Shown here in pieces: positions 7,996 through 15,259 of a stretch of DNA of 64,000 nt. Within the stretch, counting starts at the first letter, position 1, and every line of letters begins with the position of its first letter. The notes under the pieces were generated by a model. The model saw only the letters and a list, made by a program, of their open reading frames with translations, did not search any database and had not been told where the DNA came from. Source of the DNA: a virus; the IMG/VR virus record IMGVR_UViG_3300011113_000621, positions 1 to 64,000 of that record; one strand, 5' to 3'. The position numbers were made by a program, and so were the translations under genes.

Positions 7996-9230
7996 GTGTA
8001 CATCTTCTTTGCAGCTTGACGTGAGAAACCGCGATCTGTATCAATTAAAAATTCTCTATCACCAATTTTTTGTGCATCGCCTTGTTGTGGATTTCCCTCT
8101 AGTGATTCCTTAAGTGCCTTTGCAATCCATGAGGCTGCTTGCACTGGAACTGCCTTTCCCCACGTTGCCGCGAGCGCAGAGTAATCCTTTGATCCTTCAA
8201 TGTCCCAATCATCAGGAAGTCCCTGCATGCGTGCGCACTCTCTATGAGTTATAAGTCTTGGCTGTGTCGGGTGAATAACATGCTCTAACGCAGAGCCAGT
8301 TAACACGTTACACCAGTGATCTTCCTTCCATCGATAAGGTTGACTAAAGCCTAGCTTAAACTCTCTACGCTTAATACGTGGAGCCACATCAATCCACGTT
8401 TGAGGAAACGTATTATCGTTCATTTCCACTGCAAGCTTTACAGCCTTTCCAAGATCTCCGTTTCCTGGCCAGTTTTCGTTTCCTATTATGTCGAATACAT
8501 CTTTTATTCTTTGAACATGTATGTTGTTTTTTCCAATGTGCCCATCTACCTTTTGACTTTTAGATCTAAGATGTTTAACATGCTTTGATGGCGCAGGCTC
8601 AGTGTAAGGTTGTTTACTCCAACTTTGTGGCATTTCTGCAAGATCACCAATGATGTCCATAATCCTTGGAAGCTCTTTAGTCTTTGGCGTTGTAACGTCG
8701 AACTTAAGTCCTTTTCTTACAGCAACCCAAAAGTATCTTGGACGATAAGAAAATCCACCAAGTTGTAGGTTATTGTGTTTAACGTGATAAAGATCATACT
8801 TTTTACCAGAAACTTCCTCGACCATATCGCGATACTTAAGCATTACATCTCTACCTTGAGTATAGGCTTGTTGAACACACTCAAAGACGACCGCTTGAGG
8901 TTTTACGCGTCCTGCGTATTTCATAAATGCCCTTGTGTGTTCATGCGCCTTTGCATCAATTCCTCTATTACTCGGCCCTGACCATACCGACCATCCTGAG
9001 CATGGCGGACAACCAAGAACTATGTCTGTCTTCTTTGTTTCCCACTCGCTTGCATCATCTGAGAAGTTTGCTATCCAATTGTTTCCCATATGAGTTCTGT
9101 TGTTTTCAACTACCTGGTTTCCAAAGTTTAATGTCCCTGTGCGATGAATCATTTCCATTTCATTTTGCACAAAGCCAAGACTCATAAAGCCAGCAAGACC
9201 ATTGCAGTCAACAAACGTCATTTGTGACAT
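7992..9230 (-). CDS. DNA cytosine C5-methyltransferase family protein
   Basis: 412 aa. Motif I is degenerate (FVDCNGLAGFMSLGF, 7-20), motif IV is GCPPCSGWS with the nucleophile Cys77, motif VI is FECV (116-119; ECV instead of the usual ENV), motif VIII is in the SYRPRYFWVAV stretch, and motifs IX-X appear as RLITHRECARMQGLP and ATWGKAVPVQAASWIAKAL. The order and length fit a single-chain 5-methylcytosine methyltransferase. It may protect phage DNA from host restriction; the target cannot be read from sequence. No cognate endonuclease is adjacent. The Asn-to-Cys change in motif VI is unusual and could alter activity. Its leader has the ACGAGAGGG ribosome-binding motif. Confidence 0.85.
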   Translation of the reverse strand: MSQMTFVDCNGLAGFMSLGFVQNEMEMIHRTGTLNFGNQVVENNRTHMGNNWIANFSDDASEWETKKTDIVLGCPPCSGWSVWSGPSNRGIDAKAHEHTRAFMKYAGRVKPQAVVFECVQQAYTQGRDVMLKYRDMVEEVSGKKYDLYHVKHNNLQLGGFSYRPRYFWVAVRKGLKFDVTTPKTKELPRIMDIIGDLAEMPQSWSKQPYTEPAPSKHVKHLRSKSQKVDGHIGKNNIHVQRIKDVFDIIGNENWPGNGDLGKAVKLAVEMNDNTFPQTWIDVAPRIKRREFKLGFSQPYRWKEDHWCNVLTGSALEHVIHPTQPRLITHRECARMQGLPDDWDIEGSKDYSALAATWGKAVPVQAASWIAKALKESLEGNPQQGDAQKIGDREFLIDTDRGFSRQAAKKMYT

Positions 9231-9307
9231 TTTTCCCTCTCGTAACTAAGTCCTACGGATGGACTGTATACTGAGAGGAAAGATGCGACCTGTCTAAATC
9301 ACTTTAT

Positions 9308-9610
9308 TTAGCTAGTTTTTTCTGCCTGGGTTCTTCCTACCTCATACCCGCAACCAGCGTATCCTGCAATATCAATCCAGGTATCAGGTTGAAACCCAGA
9401 CTTATTTGCGTATCGCGCGATCTTTAACCCAATCATTAACATTCCCACGTCCTCCTGGGTAATGTTTATCCCAAGAATCACTGACCATATTCTTGCAATG
9501 CGATCAAAGTTTTCCTCAGGACCTCCATATTGAATGTCACGGTCACCTACAATGATGCGCGCAGCTTCACGCAATGCCTCTACTCGATATAAAGATTTCT
9601 CATCACTCAT
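9308..9610 (-). CDS. DUF6378 domain protein
   Basis: 100 aa. The sequence LREAARIIVGDRDIQYGGPEEN followed by FDRIARIWSVILG, ITQEDVGMLMIGLKIARYAN and DTWIDIAGYAGCGYEV matches the DUF6378 pattern, a small helical protein widespread in phages, usually in DNA-metabolism regions. No function is established. It closes the run of small genes that starts at the dUTPase-like gene and lies two bases after the next small gene, so it is cotranscribed with it. Confidence 0.8.
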   Translation of the reverse strand: MSDEKSLYRVEALREAARIIVGDRDIQYGGPEENFDRIARIWSVILGINITQEDVGMLMIGLKIARYANKSGFQPDTWIDIAGYAGCGYEVGRTQAEKTS

Positions 9611-9611
9611 A

Positions 9612-9812
9612 TTATTCCTCTATCTTTGTCTTTACAATTACATATGCCATGTATCTTTTATCATTTTCTGTAGATGCAAGCATGCGCACCTCAGCGCCTA
9701 ATGGAAGTTTTGCGTCTTCATCTTCATTTATTCTCTTCCACTCAGCTAGTACTTTTTCCTTTACCTGTGAAATAGTTTCACCTGACACATAAAATTCAAT
9801 AGACGATCTCAT
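9612..9812 (-). CDS. Hypothetical 66-aa protein
   Basis: A short alpha/beta protein beginning MRSSIEFYVSGETISQVKEKV and ending AYVIVKTKIEE. No motif, membrane segment or cysteine is seen. It overlaps the preceding gene by ATGA and is followed two bases later by DUF6378, so it is a real member of this tightly packed operon. Function unknown. Confidence 0.65.
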   Translation of the reverse strand: MRSSIEFYVSGETISQVKEKVLAEWKRINEDEDAKLPLGAEVRMLASTENDKRYMAYVIVKTKIEE

Positions 9813-10228
9813 TGAATTCGTTTCTGCAGTTGATAAGGAGCGTAGTGAGCGCCATCAAGAATTGGTTCCTTGTCATCAGTTGACTTAAACACAATATCTC
9901 CGTAGCGCACGGCAACAACGCGTCCTCTTCTTCCATTGTGAATAACTCCTGTACTACCGTCATAGGCATCAGCCTTTACGCGAACCTCATCACCTACGGT
10001 AATTGATCCAGGTTGAGCATCAATCCATTTTTCAGTTGGCGGCTCAGGAACAATTGAGTGTGTAAGCGCAAGTTGTGGAAACAACGCAACGACCTCCTTT
10101 ACTTGTGGATTAGAAAGATCAAGCGTTTCCCACGTCTTTAGTAACTTTAAGATGGCGTTTCCAACACCAACCTTTACACGTGCACCTTGCATTTGTTGGC
10201 GCACCCAGTCATAATTTACCTCAGGCAT
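9809..10228 (-). CDS. Hypothetical protein with KOW-like segment
   Basis: 139 aa. The N-terminus (about 1-60) is helical; residues about 75-125 read SITVGDEVRVKADAYDGSTG then GRRGRVVAVRYGDIVFK, which resembles a small beta-barrel of the KOW/SH3 type often used for RNA, DNA or protein contact. It overlaps the dUTPase-like gene by 8 bases and the next gene by 4. I do not recognise the family; the KOW comparison is by pattern only. Confidence 0.6.
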   Translation of the reverse strand: MPEVNYDWVRQQMQGARVKVGVGNAILKLLKTWETLDLSNPQVKEVVALFPQLALTHSIVPEPPTEKWIDAQPGSITVGDEVRVKADAYDGSTGVIHNGRRGRVVAVRYGDIVFKSTDDKEPILDGAHYAPYQLQKRIQ

Positions 10229-10706
10229 TTCCGTCTACCTCCTTTGGGAGACATTTTGCACACATATCTGGTGATGCGCCTCGACCAACGTCGTCAATTG
10301 CACGGGCGCAGAGCGCACACTTGACGCCAATATCTTTAATCTTGTATCCGTCTAACTGCCTTTGTTTGTTTCGTTCCATCTTTTCAATGTAAAACTTATC
10401 AAGCATTTCATCTGTTCCACCAGCGGCAACAATTATGTTTGCGACAAAGTGTAGAACGTCAACGGCCTCCTTGATAATTTCCTCGCGGTCTGCGTATGGC
10501 TTATCGTGTTGCCAAGGCTTCCATGATATTGCCTGGCGCATCTCTGCAAGTTCATCGTCAATGGCAAGCATATTCCAACGCATGTACTCAATGAGACGAC
10601 GAATATTAGCGTCCTTGTCGCCTGACATATCCTCAAAGTTTATGTAATAAACGTTTGTTTGTAGATCCTTTGTGCGTTTAATCCAGTTATTAAACAATAT
10701 TCCCAT
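10221..10706 (-). CDS. All-alpha dUTPase/dCTPase-like NTP pyrophosphatase with zinc tail
   Basis: 161 aa. Helical core with the MazG/dimeric-dUTPase signature ExxE...ExxD: E52-L-A-E55 and E80-A-V-D83, plus EYMRWNMLAIDDEL before and FYIEKMERNKQRQLDGY after. Members hydrolyse dUTP (some phage ones, such as T4 gp56, dCTP) to the monophosphate. The C-terminal 35 residues add two CxxC pairs (C130/C133 and C149/C152), a zinc-binding extension not part of the core family. It lies directly upstream of small genes and downstream of two putative glycosyltransferases. In a hydroxymethylcytosine pathway a dCTPase would remove unmodified dCTP and feed dCMP to the hydroxymethylase; that role is inferred. 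Confidence 0.8.
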   Translation of the reverse strand: MGILFNNWIKRTKDLQTNVYYINFEDMSGDKDANIRRLIEYMRWNMLAIDDELAEMRQAISWKPWQHDKPYADREEIIKEAVDVLHFVANIIVAAGGTDEMLDKFYIEKMERNKQRQLDGYKIKDIGVKCALCARAIDDVGRGASPDMCAKCLPKEVDGNA

Positions 10707-10711
10707 GACTA

Positions 10712-11737
10712 CTATTTTCCTTTCGTTGCGTATAGGTTTAATGCGTCAGATACAGTCACCGCAGCATCTCTACGAGACGGAATTGACTTAGCATATTCTT
10801 CTCTTTGTGCGTGAGCGACTTCCACGCGTTTGTCAATGGGAAGAGTTTCAATGTGAGATGCAAGATATGTCCATGAATCTCCAATGGCTTGACTCTCTCG
10901 CCAATCTGTAGCTACGGGAGTAGAGGCATTAAGCGACTGTATTAGTCGATATGACCACCAAGTACCTCCTGTTTGATACGGACTAATTAAGGAGCCAATG
11001 CCAGAGCTTATTTGTGAGAATACCTGCTCGTCGTTCCAACCTTTATGCCACTTCATTGGAACTGACTGATAAGCAAGCATTCCAGTAACTTCCTTTATCC
11101 AGCTTGTGTTGTAATTTTCTACTACCCATTTATCACGCTTTTCAACTTCAATTGAGTCCTGCGTAGATAGTATGTATGAGTCCAGGTTTATTGCACACAA
11201 AGACTCAGCTGCACCTGCAGGTAATTGAGAAATTATCTTGCCTGTCCCAGACCAAGGAAGTGCTGGATACAAGGTAGTTGGCCACTCATCATTAAGAAGT
11301 CGATTTACAACCGCAAGTAAGTTTGATGCCATACCTGGAACTGTTGCATACATAAAACCTTTACGATACGAGTAAAAAGGCTTTGTTAAGTTATCTGGAG
11401 TTTTTACGATTGCACGTAAGCTCGCAGTTATGCGCGTTGGCTCTGGCGCATCAATAAAAAAGCGCAGTTTAGACGACTCTTGTAAAAGATCTATTAAGTT
11501 AAGTGCGCCATATACACGATTTGCACTTAAACTAGTTAATGGGCTAAGTCCAATAAGCACAAGATCGTATTGATCAAGGTCATTTATGTTCCATGAAATA
11601 TCAGGATCATCTTGAACTACCTCATGCCCGAGCTGAGAAAGAACATTACAAATAAGTCCAGCAAAAGATAGCGAGCGTTTATTGGCCTCGGCTGATGCGT
11701 GAGGCGCACTCATTCCTGTAATAAGTATCTTACTCAT
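10712..11737 (-). CDS. Putative GT-B glycosyltransferase (paralogue 2)
   Basis: 341 aa. N-terminal Rossmann-like region (KILITGMSAPH, then LGHEVVQDD and DQYDLVLIGLSPLTSL), C-terminal LISPYQTGGTWWSYRLIQSL followed by STPVATDW. That last region is laid out like the donor-binding half of a GT-B glycosyltransferase, where a Ser/Pro-rich loop and a following acidic position hold the nucleotide sugar. It shares its order of motifs with the next protein, so the two are tandem paralogues. The family is not one I can name with certainty. Given its position in the DNA-metabolism operon beside nucleotide-modifying enzymes, a DNA-base glycosyltransferase is the working guess. Confidence 0.55.
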   Translation of the reverse strand: MSKILITGMSAPHASAEANKRSLSFAGLICNVLSQLGHEVVQDDPDISWNINDLDQYDLVLIGLSPLTSLSANRVYGALNLIDLLQESSKLRFFIDAPEPTRITASLRAIVKTPDNLTKPFYSYRKGFMYATVPGMASNLLAVVNRLLNDEWPTTLYPALPWSGTGKIISQLPAGAAESLCAINLDSYILSTQDSIEVEKRDKWVVENYNTSWIKEVTGMLAYQSVPMKWHKGWNDEQVFSQISSGIGSLISPYQTGGTWWSYRLIQSLNASTPVATDWRESQAIGDSWTYLASHIETLPIDKRVEVAHAQREEYAKSIPSRRDAAVTVSDALNLYATKGK

Positions 11738-12954
11738 GCAAGTGTACCATCAGCATTTCTTTTTAGTCCTTTGTCCTCTTGTAGTGCGCGATTTATGATG
11801 CGACTGCAGTGTTCTACAAACGATGAGTATTGAGGAACAAACGGAGTAAACGCGTCACGTTGCGCCTGAGCTGCCTCGATAAGTTGAGCATCACTCATCT
11901 TTTCAACATCTGCAATTTTAAGTTTATACGCGTCACCTAATGGATCACCTTCACCTTTGTCAGTTACAAGAATTGATCCTACGTGCGCGGTGTAAAGAAA
12001 GCGACTGCGCCACCAGCCAGATCCAGCGTGCGGATATGGTGGAGAAAGAATTCCCCAATGTTGATTGTAAAACTCCAACACGTCCTTCTCTGTGTCAAAT
12101 CTTTGTCCGCCAAGTTTGCGTATTAACTTGCGACTGCCAACAATTTCAACTGGCCAAGTTAGATTTTTCTTTTCAAGCCAAGTATCATGTGGCATTAACG
12201 CACCTAAAACCCATGCGCGTTTCTTAAGTGACTGATTTAGTGGGACTACAGGACTTAGCGTTGGGACTATTGTTGATGTCGGGTCTAATGCCTCAATTGG
12301 ACCAAGTTCCTTTGGCATACGTTTACGCACAATAGATCTATCACCAAACGAGTACATAGGACAAACTGGAACCATACCAGCGGACCAACGCTCAATTAAA
12401 AGATCCTCGGCAGCTTGAACAAGCCTTTTCTCCCAGGGTTTAATTGTTTCATCGTTATCCATCATGTAATAGCGTTCAATGTAGCACTTCTTTGCCGCAT
12501 CTGGACTTACTGCACGCACTCTTTCAAGTGCAGCCTCAATGTCTGCACGACTAAAATATGTTGCGCCTTCATCACCGCGATGTTCAGTTCCAACAAGCAG
12601 ATGTTTGTACAACATCTCAGGTTTGCGAACTAGTGCCTTTGCTCCGTTGAACACAGTATTAAACTGCCAATCATCAAAAAATCCAACACAAGGTAGTCCA
12701 GATGACAGTGTGTAAAGTGCACCCATTGCGCCTTGTCTGCCGTTAAGCGAGTTTAATGGTGCAAGATTGACCCAGGCAACATCATATGAAGACAAGTCCT
12801 CGCCGGGAGTTACCTTACGCCAATCAACTTCATGACCTAACTCACGCAACGCCTGTGCAATAGACGCAGGCACGTCAATTTTTTGTATCGTCCTTTTTTC
12901 AGTGTTTATCTGCAGTGCAGTAAACCCTGTCATTAAGACAGATAACTTTTTCAT
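11734..12954 (-). CDS. Putative GT-B glycosyltransferase (paralogue 1)
   Basis: 406 aa. Shares with its neighbour the N-terminal layout (LSVLMTGFTALQ, LRELGHEVDW, SSYDVAWVNLAPLNSLNGRQ) and the C-terminal ILSPPYPHAGSGWWRSRFLY then GSILVTDKGEGDPLGD. These look like the two halves of a GT-B fold, with the second motif at the donor site. It is longer by about 65 residues, mostly in the middle. The gene is preceded by an unusual long inverted repeat and by an AGAGGAG ribosome-binding site, and its stop overlaps the start of the paralogue by four bases. Glycosylation of modified DNA bases is inferred from context; glycosylation of another phage product is the alternative. Confidence 0.55.
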   Translation of the reverse strand: MKKLSVLMTGFTALQINTEKRTIQKIDVPASIAQALRELGHEVDWRKVTPGEDLSSYDVAWVNLAPLNSLNGRQGAMGALYTLSSGLPCVGFFDDWQFNTVFNGAKALVRKPEMLYKHLLVGTEHRGDEGATYFSRADIEAALERVRAVSPDAAKKCYIERYYMMDNDETIKPWEKRLVQAAEDLLIERWSAGMVPVCPMYSFGDRSIVRKRMPKELGPIEALDPTSTIVPTLSPVVPLNQSLKKRAWVLGALMPHDTWLEKKNLTWPVEIVGSRKLIRKLGGQRFDTEKDVLEFYNQHWGILSPPYPHAGSGWWRSRFLYTAHVGSILVTDKGEGDPLGDAYKLKIADVEKMSDAQLIEAAQAQRDAFTPFVPQYSSFVEHCSRIINRALQEDKGLKRNADGTLA

Positions 12955-12970
12955 AGTACTCCTCTCGTGC

Positions 12971-13030
12971 TAAGTGTGTTTAGCGCGTCACCTACGCATA
13001 ATATACATAGGTGACGACTAAACGCACTTA
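12971..13030. repeat. Long imperfect inverted repeat with TATATTAT in the loop
   Basis: The left arm (12971-12994) and right arm (13008-13030) pair over about 23 bp with one mismatch and one extra base; the arms begin TAAGTG and end at TCACCTA on each side of a 13-base spacer. The right arm includes the stop codon of the DUF669 gene. On the minus strand the loop contains TATATTATG, which could serve as a -10. No U-tract follows. Terminator, operator and replication-origin roles are all possible. Confidence 0.8.
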
Positions 13031-13552
13031 GAACGGAGAGGCAGGTGCCGCCGCTACTGGTGCAGGAGCTGCTGCTGGTGCAGGTGCGGGTGCGGGTGCA
13101 GGCGCTGGTGCAGGAGCTGCTGCTGGTGCAGCAGATGCTGCTGCCGCTGCAGCCGCGTAGTACATCTTGATTTCATTTTTCTTGTTACCTTGCCAGGTAC
13201 GTGAACCTACCTGTGCACGGAACGAGCGTCCTTTTAATGCTGCTTCAATTTGAGCATTTGAAGGATTAGATGCAAAGAACTCGCGGCCAAGACCAAGAGC
13301 TCCCATCTTGCGGAAGAACATTCCGAGAGCCGCAGAGTTATCCGGTGTAACTACTAAGTTATCCCAGATTAGTCTCTTTGCGTGAGCGCCAGTTGTTACC
13401 TGCGCCTTAACTGCAAACATAGTCTTGCCTGATTGCGAGACCTTTGCTGTAGCCTCTACGATGGTTAGATCATAATCGCCATCGGGTAGAGGTTCATAAC
13501 TTGCTGATTCACCTGCGTCTTTAACGAGGTCGCCCCAGTTGAGAGTACTCAC
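13028..13552 (-). CDS. DUF669-like ssDNA-binding protein with Pro/Ala tail
   Basis: 174 aa. Residues 1-130 follow the DUF669 pattern: LPDGDYDLTIVEATAKVSQSGKTMF, then KRLIWDNLVVTPDN, a middle FFRKMGALGLG and RSFRAQVGSRTWQGNKKNEI. DUF669 proteins occur beside Sak4-type recombinases and are thought to be ssDNA-binding. The tail from about 132 is almost wholly Ala and Pro in PAPA repeats, an extended linker-like end instead of the acidic tip typical of SSB. It lies three bases from the ATPase gene, supporting a recombination or replication partnership. Confidence 0.75.
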   Translation of the reverse strand: MSTLNWGDLVKDAGESASYEPLPDGDYDLTIVEATAKVSQSGKTMFAVKAQVTTGAHAKRLIWDNLVVTPDNSAALGMFFRKMGALGLGREFFASNPSNAQIEAALKGRSFRAQVGSRTWQGNKKNEIKMYYAAAAAAASAAPAAAPAPAPAPAPAPAPAAAPAPVAAAPASPF

Positions 13553-13555
13553 TGA

Positions 13556-14326
13556 TTAGCCTTTCTGTTCTGTTGGTTGTGGTTGTATTGGTGTCTTTGG
13601 ACCAAACACGACATCAAGCATACGCTCAATGCCGAGATTCTCTTGTTCTACGATTGCGCCAAGACGACCTTGAACGCGCTCGCCAGCTTCGTACTCATTG
13701 GTACGTTCTACATACATGCGTCGCACTTTATACGGAGGTTGCAGTGGATCTGGGTTTGGTAAAGATTCGACTGTCAACGCTCCAAGAATATCATAAAAGT
13801 ATGGTGCTTGGATTGCTAACTGTCCTTGTAGGTATGGACGAGCACGTCCATCACTTGAGCGTGCCATTGCAGTTAATACAACAGCTTCGAGTGCGTTAGT
13901 TGGATGCATAGTTAAGTCACGTAGGTCGCGTAGTAGCGCACCCATGTGGCGAAGTAGTTCACCCCACTGTTGCATTTTCATTTGTTCATTGCCTGCAATT
14001 GAGTCCATACACTTAACCTGCAACTCAGATATTGAGTCAATGATTAAGCTTTTGAACTGGTGTTTACCTAGTTGCAGCCATTGATACGTCTTTAGAACTG
14101 TATCGTAATCACGAACGGTGACAACACACGTATCCCAGGTACCATCTGCGACAGGCGGTTCCTCGCGCAGTGGGTCCCAATACTTAACTATGATTGGCAG
14201 AAATCGATGTCCGCCTTCAACGTCGAGCATTAGTCGGGGATACGGTGCTGTGACAGCAAAGGTGGACTTTCCAACTTTAGACTCTCCATACACCATCATC
14301 GTGAGGGATCGTTGTACTTGTGACAT
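13556..14326 (-). CDS. Sak4-like AAA ATPase / recombinase
   Basis: 256 aa. Walker A GESKVGKS at 14-21, an LMLDVEGGHRFL segment, Walker B-like FKSLIIDSISEL and a TAMARSS sensor-like stretch, all in the order of AAA_24/Sak4 proteins. Sak4 is a RecA-core ATPase that helps anneal and recombine phage ssDNA, usually with an SSB-like partner encoded next door, which here is the DUF669 gene. It follows the Cas4/RecB-like nuclease by three bases. All motifs needed for ATP hydrolysis are present. Confidence 0.82.
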   Translation of the reverse strand: MSQVQRSLTMMVYGESKVGKSTFAVTAPYPRLMLDVEGGHRFLPIIVKYWDPLREEPPVADGTWDTCVVTVRDYDTVLKTYQWLQLGKHQFKSLIIDSISELQVKCMDSIAGNEQMKMQQWGELLRHMGALLRDLRDLTMHPTNALEAVVLTAMARSSDGRARPYLQGQLAIQAPYFYDILGALTVESLPNPDPLQPPYKVRRMYVERTNEYEAGERVQGRLGAIVEQENLGIERMLDVVFGPKTPIQPQPTEQKG

Positions 14327-14329
14327 GCG

Positions 14330-15259
14330 TCACTCACTTCCTTTCTTCTCTTCTGTTCCGTAGTATCCATATGGATCTCCTACATCGAACATTTCACTGA
14401 TTGCTTGTTCGGCGGCGCTTCCGTCGTCTAACAGTGGGCATACAGTGAAAAACTGGCATTTCCATTTGCAGTCGCGACTTGGGCGCGGATATGCAACGTA
14501 GCGATGATCTGCACCTGCGTCAAGGTCATCGCGTGTTTTCATTAGGTCAGTTAAAACTCCATTTACTCTTTGCCAAAATGAACGTAAGGCAAAGACATTG
14601 TGACGTACCTCAATTTGATCAAAAAATGGTGGACGTGCATTTGCGCTTCTTTTTACCTTTTTTAACAAGGTAAATATTCCGCCTTCGCTTCTTTCACCGT
14701 CTTTATTTTGTGCTGTCTCAAGTAACATATATGTAAGTATCTGCTCATTCATGTGCGCCATTGCACCAAAGTCTGTAAATGATCCACCGACAGTCTTAAA
14801 GTCGCGGAACATACGCACACCATCAGCCTTACGACGAACACGCATATCAATCTTTCCTTGAAGCTCTACGCGTCCCTCAAGCATTGGCATTGAAATAATT
14901 TCCTCGGTAGAGATCATCTCTAGCTCTGAGTCAATTCCGTTTTCCTCAACCCATTGCAGATAACCTTCAAGCATGATGCGTCCAAGCTCTGCCTCAGAGT
15001 CAAGGTCGTAAGTATCACGAAATGAATCCTCTAATGCCTTGCGGTCCGTTGCAACTAATATAGAGTGCGCCTCTAAAAGTGGAATACCTTTCGAGTAGTA
15101 GTCATCAAGTGCCTGGTGAATGCGGCTTCCAAGTGCGAGCGCGCCTGTCATCTGTTGTGTTTTAGGTTGTAAACGTCTGTAGTAACTTAGCCACCACTTA
15201 CGCTTGCAGTCCTTATAGGTTTGAACTTCAGAGTTGGAAATCTTTATAGGCTCTGTCAT
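14330..15259 (-). CDS. PD-(D/E)XK nuclease, Cas4/RecB-like with Fe-S cysteines
   Basis: 309 aa. ISNSEVQTYKDCKRKWW near the start supplies the first cysteine (Cys18) and the opening helix of the RecB/Cas4 family; GALALGSRIHQALDDY supplies the motif-I His. The catalytic core is LQGKIDMRV (Asp) then FRDFKT (the D-x-K). The C-terminal SRDCKWKCQFFTVC has the remaining three cysteines for a 4Fe-4S cluster. Such nucleases resect DNA ends in recombination. Its gene overlaps the SNF2 helicase gene by 4 bases and precedes Sak4 and DUF669, forming a recombination set. Confidence 0.85.
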   Translation of the reverse strand: MTEPIKISNSEVQTYKDCKRKWWLSYYRRLQPKTQQMTGALALGSRIHQALDDYYSKGIPLLEAHSILVATDRKALEDSFRDTYDLDSEAELGRIMLEGYLQWVEENGIDSELEMISTEEIISMPMLEGRVELQGKIDMRVRRKADGVRMFRDFKTVGGSFTDFGAMAHMNEQILTYMLLETAQNKDGERSEGGIFTLLKKVKRSANARPPFFDQIEVRHNVFALRSFWQRVNGVLTDLMKTRDDLDAGADHRYVAYPRPSRDCKWKCQFFTVCPLLDDGSAAEQAISEMFDVGDPYGYYGTEEKKGSE

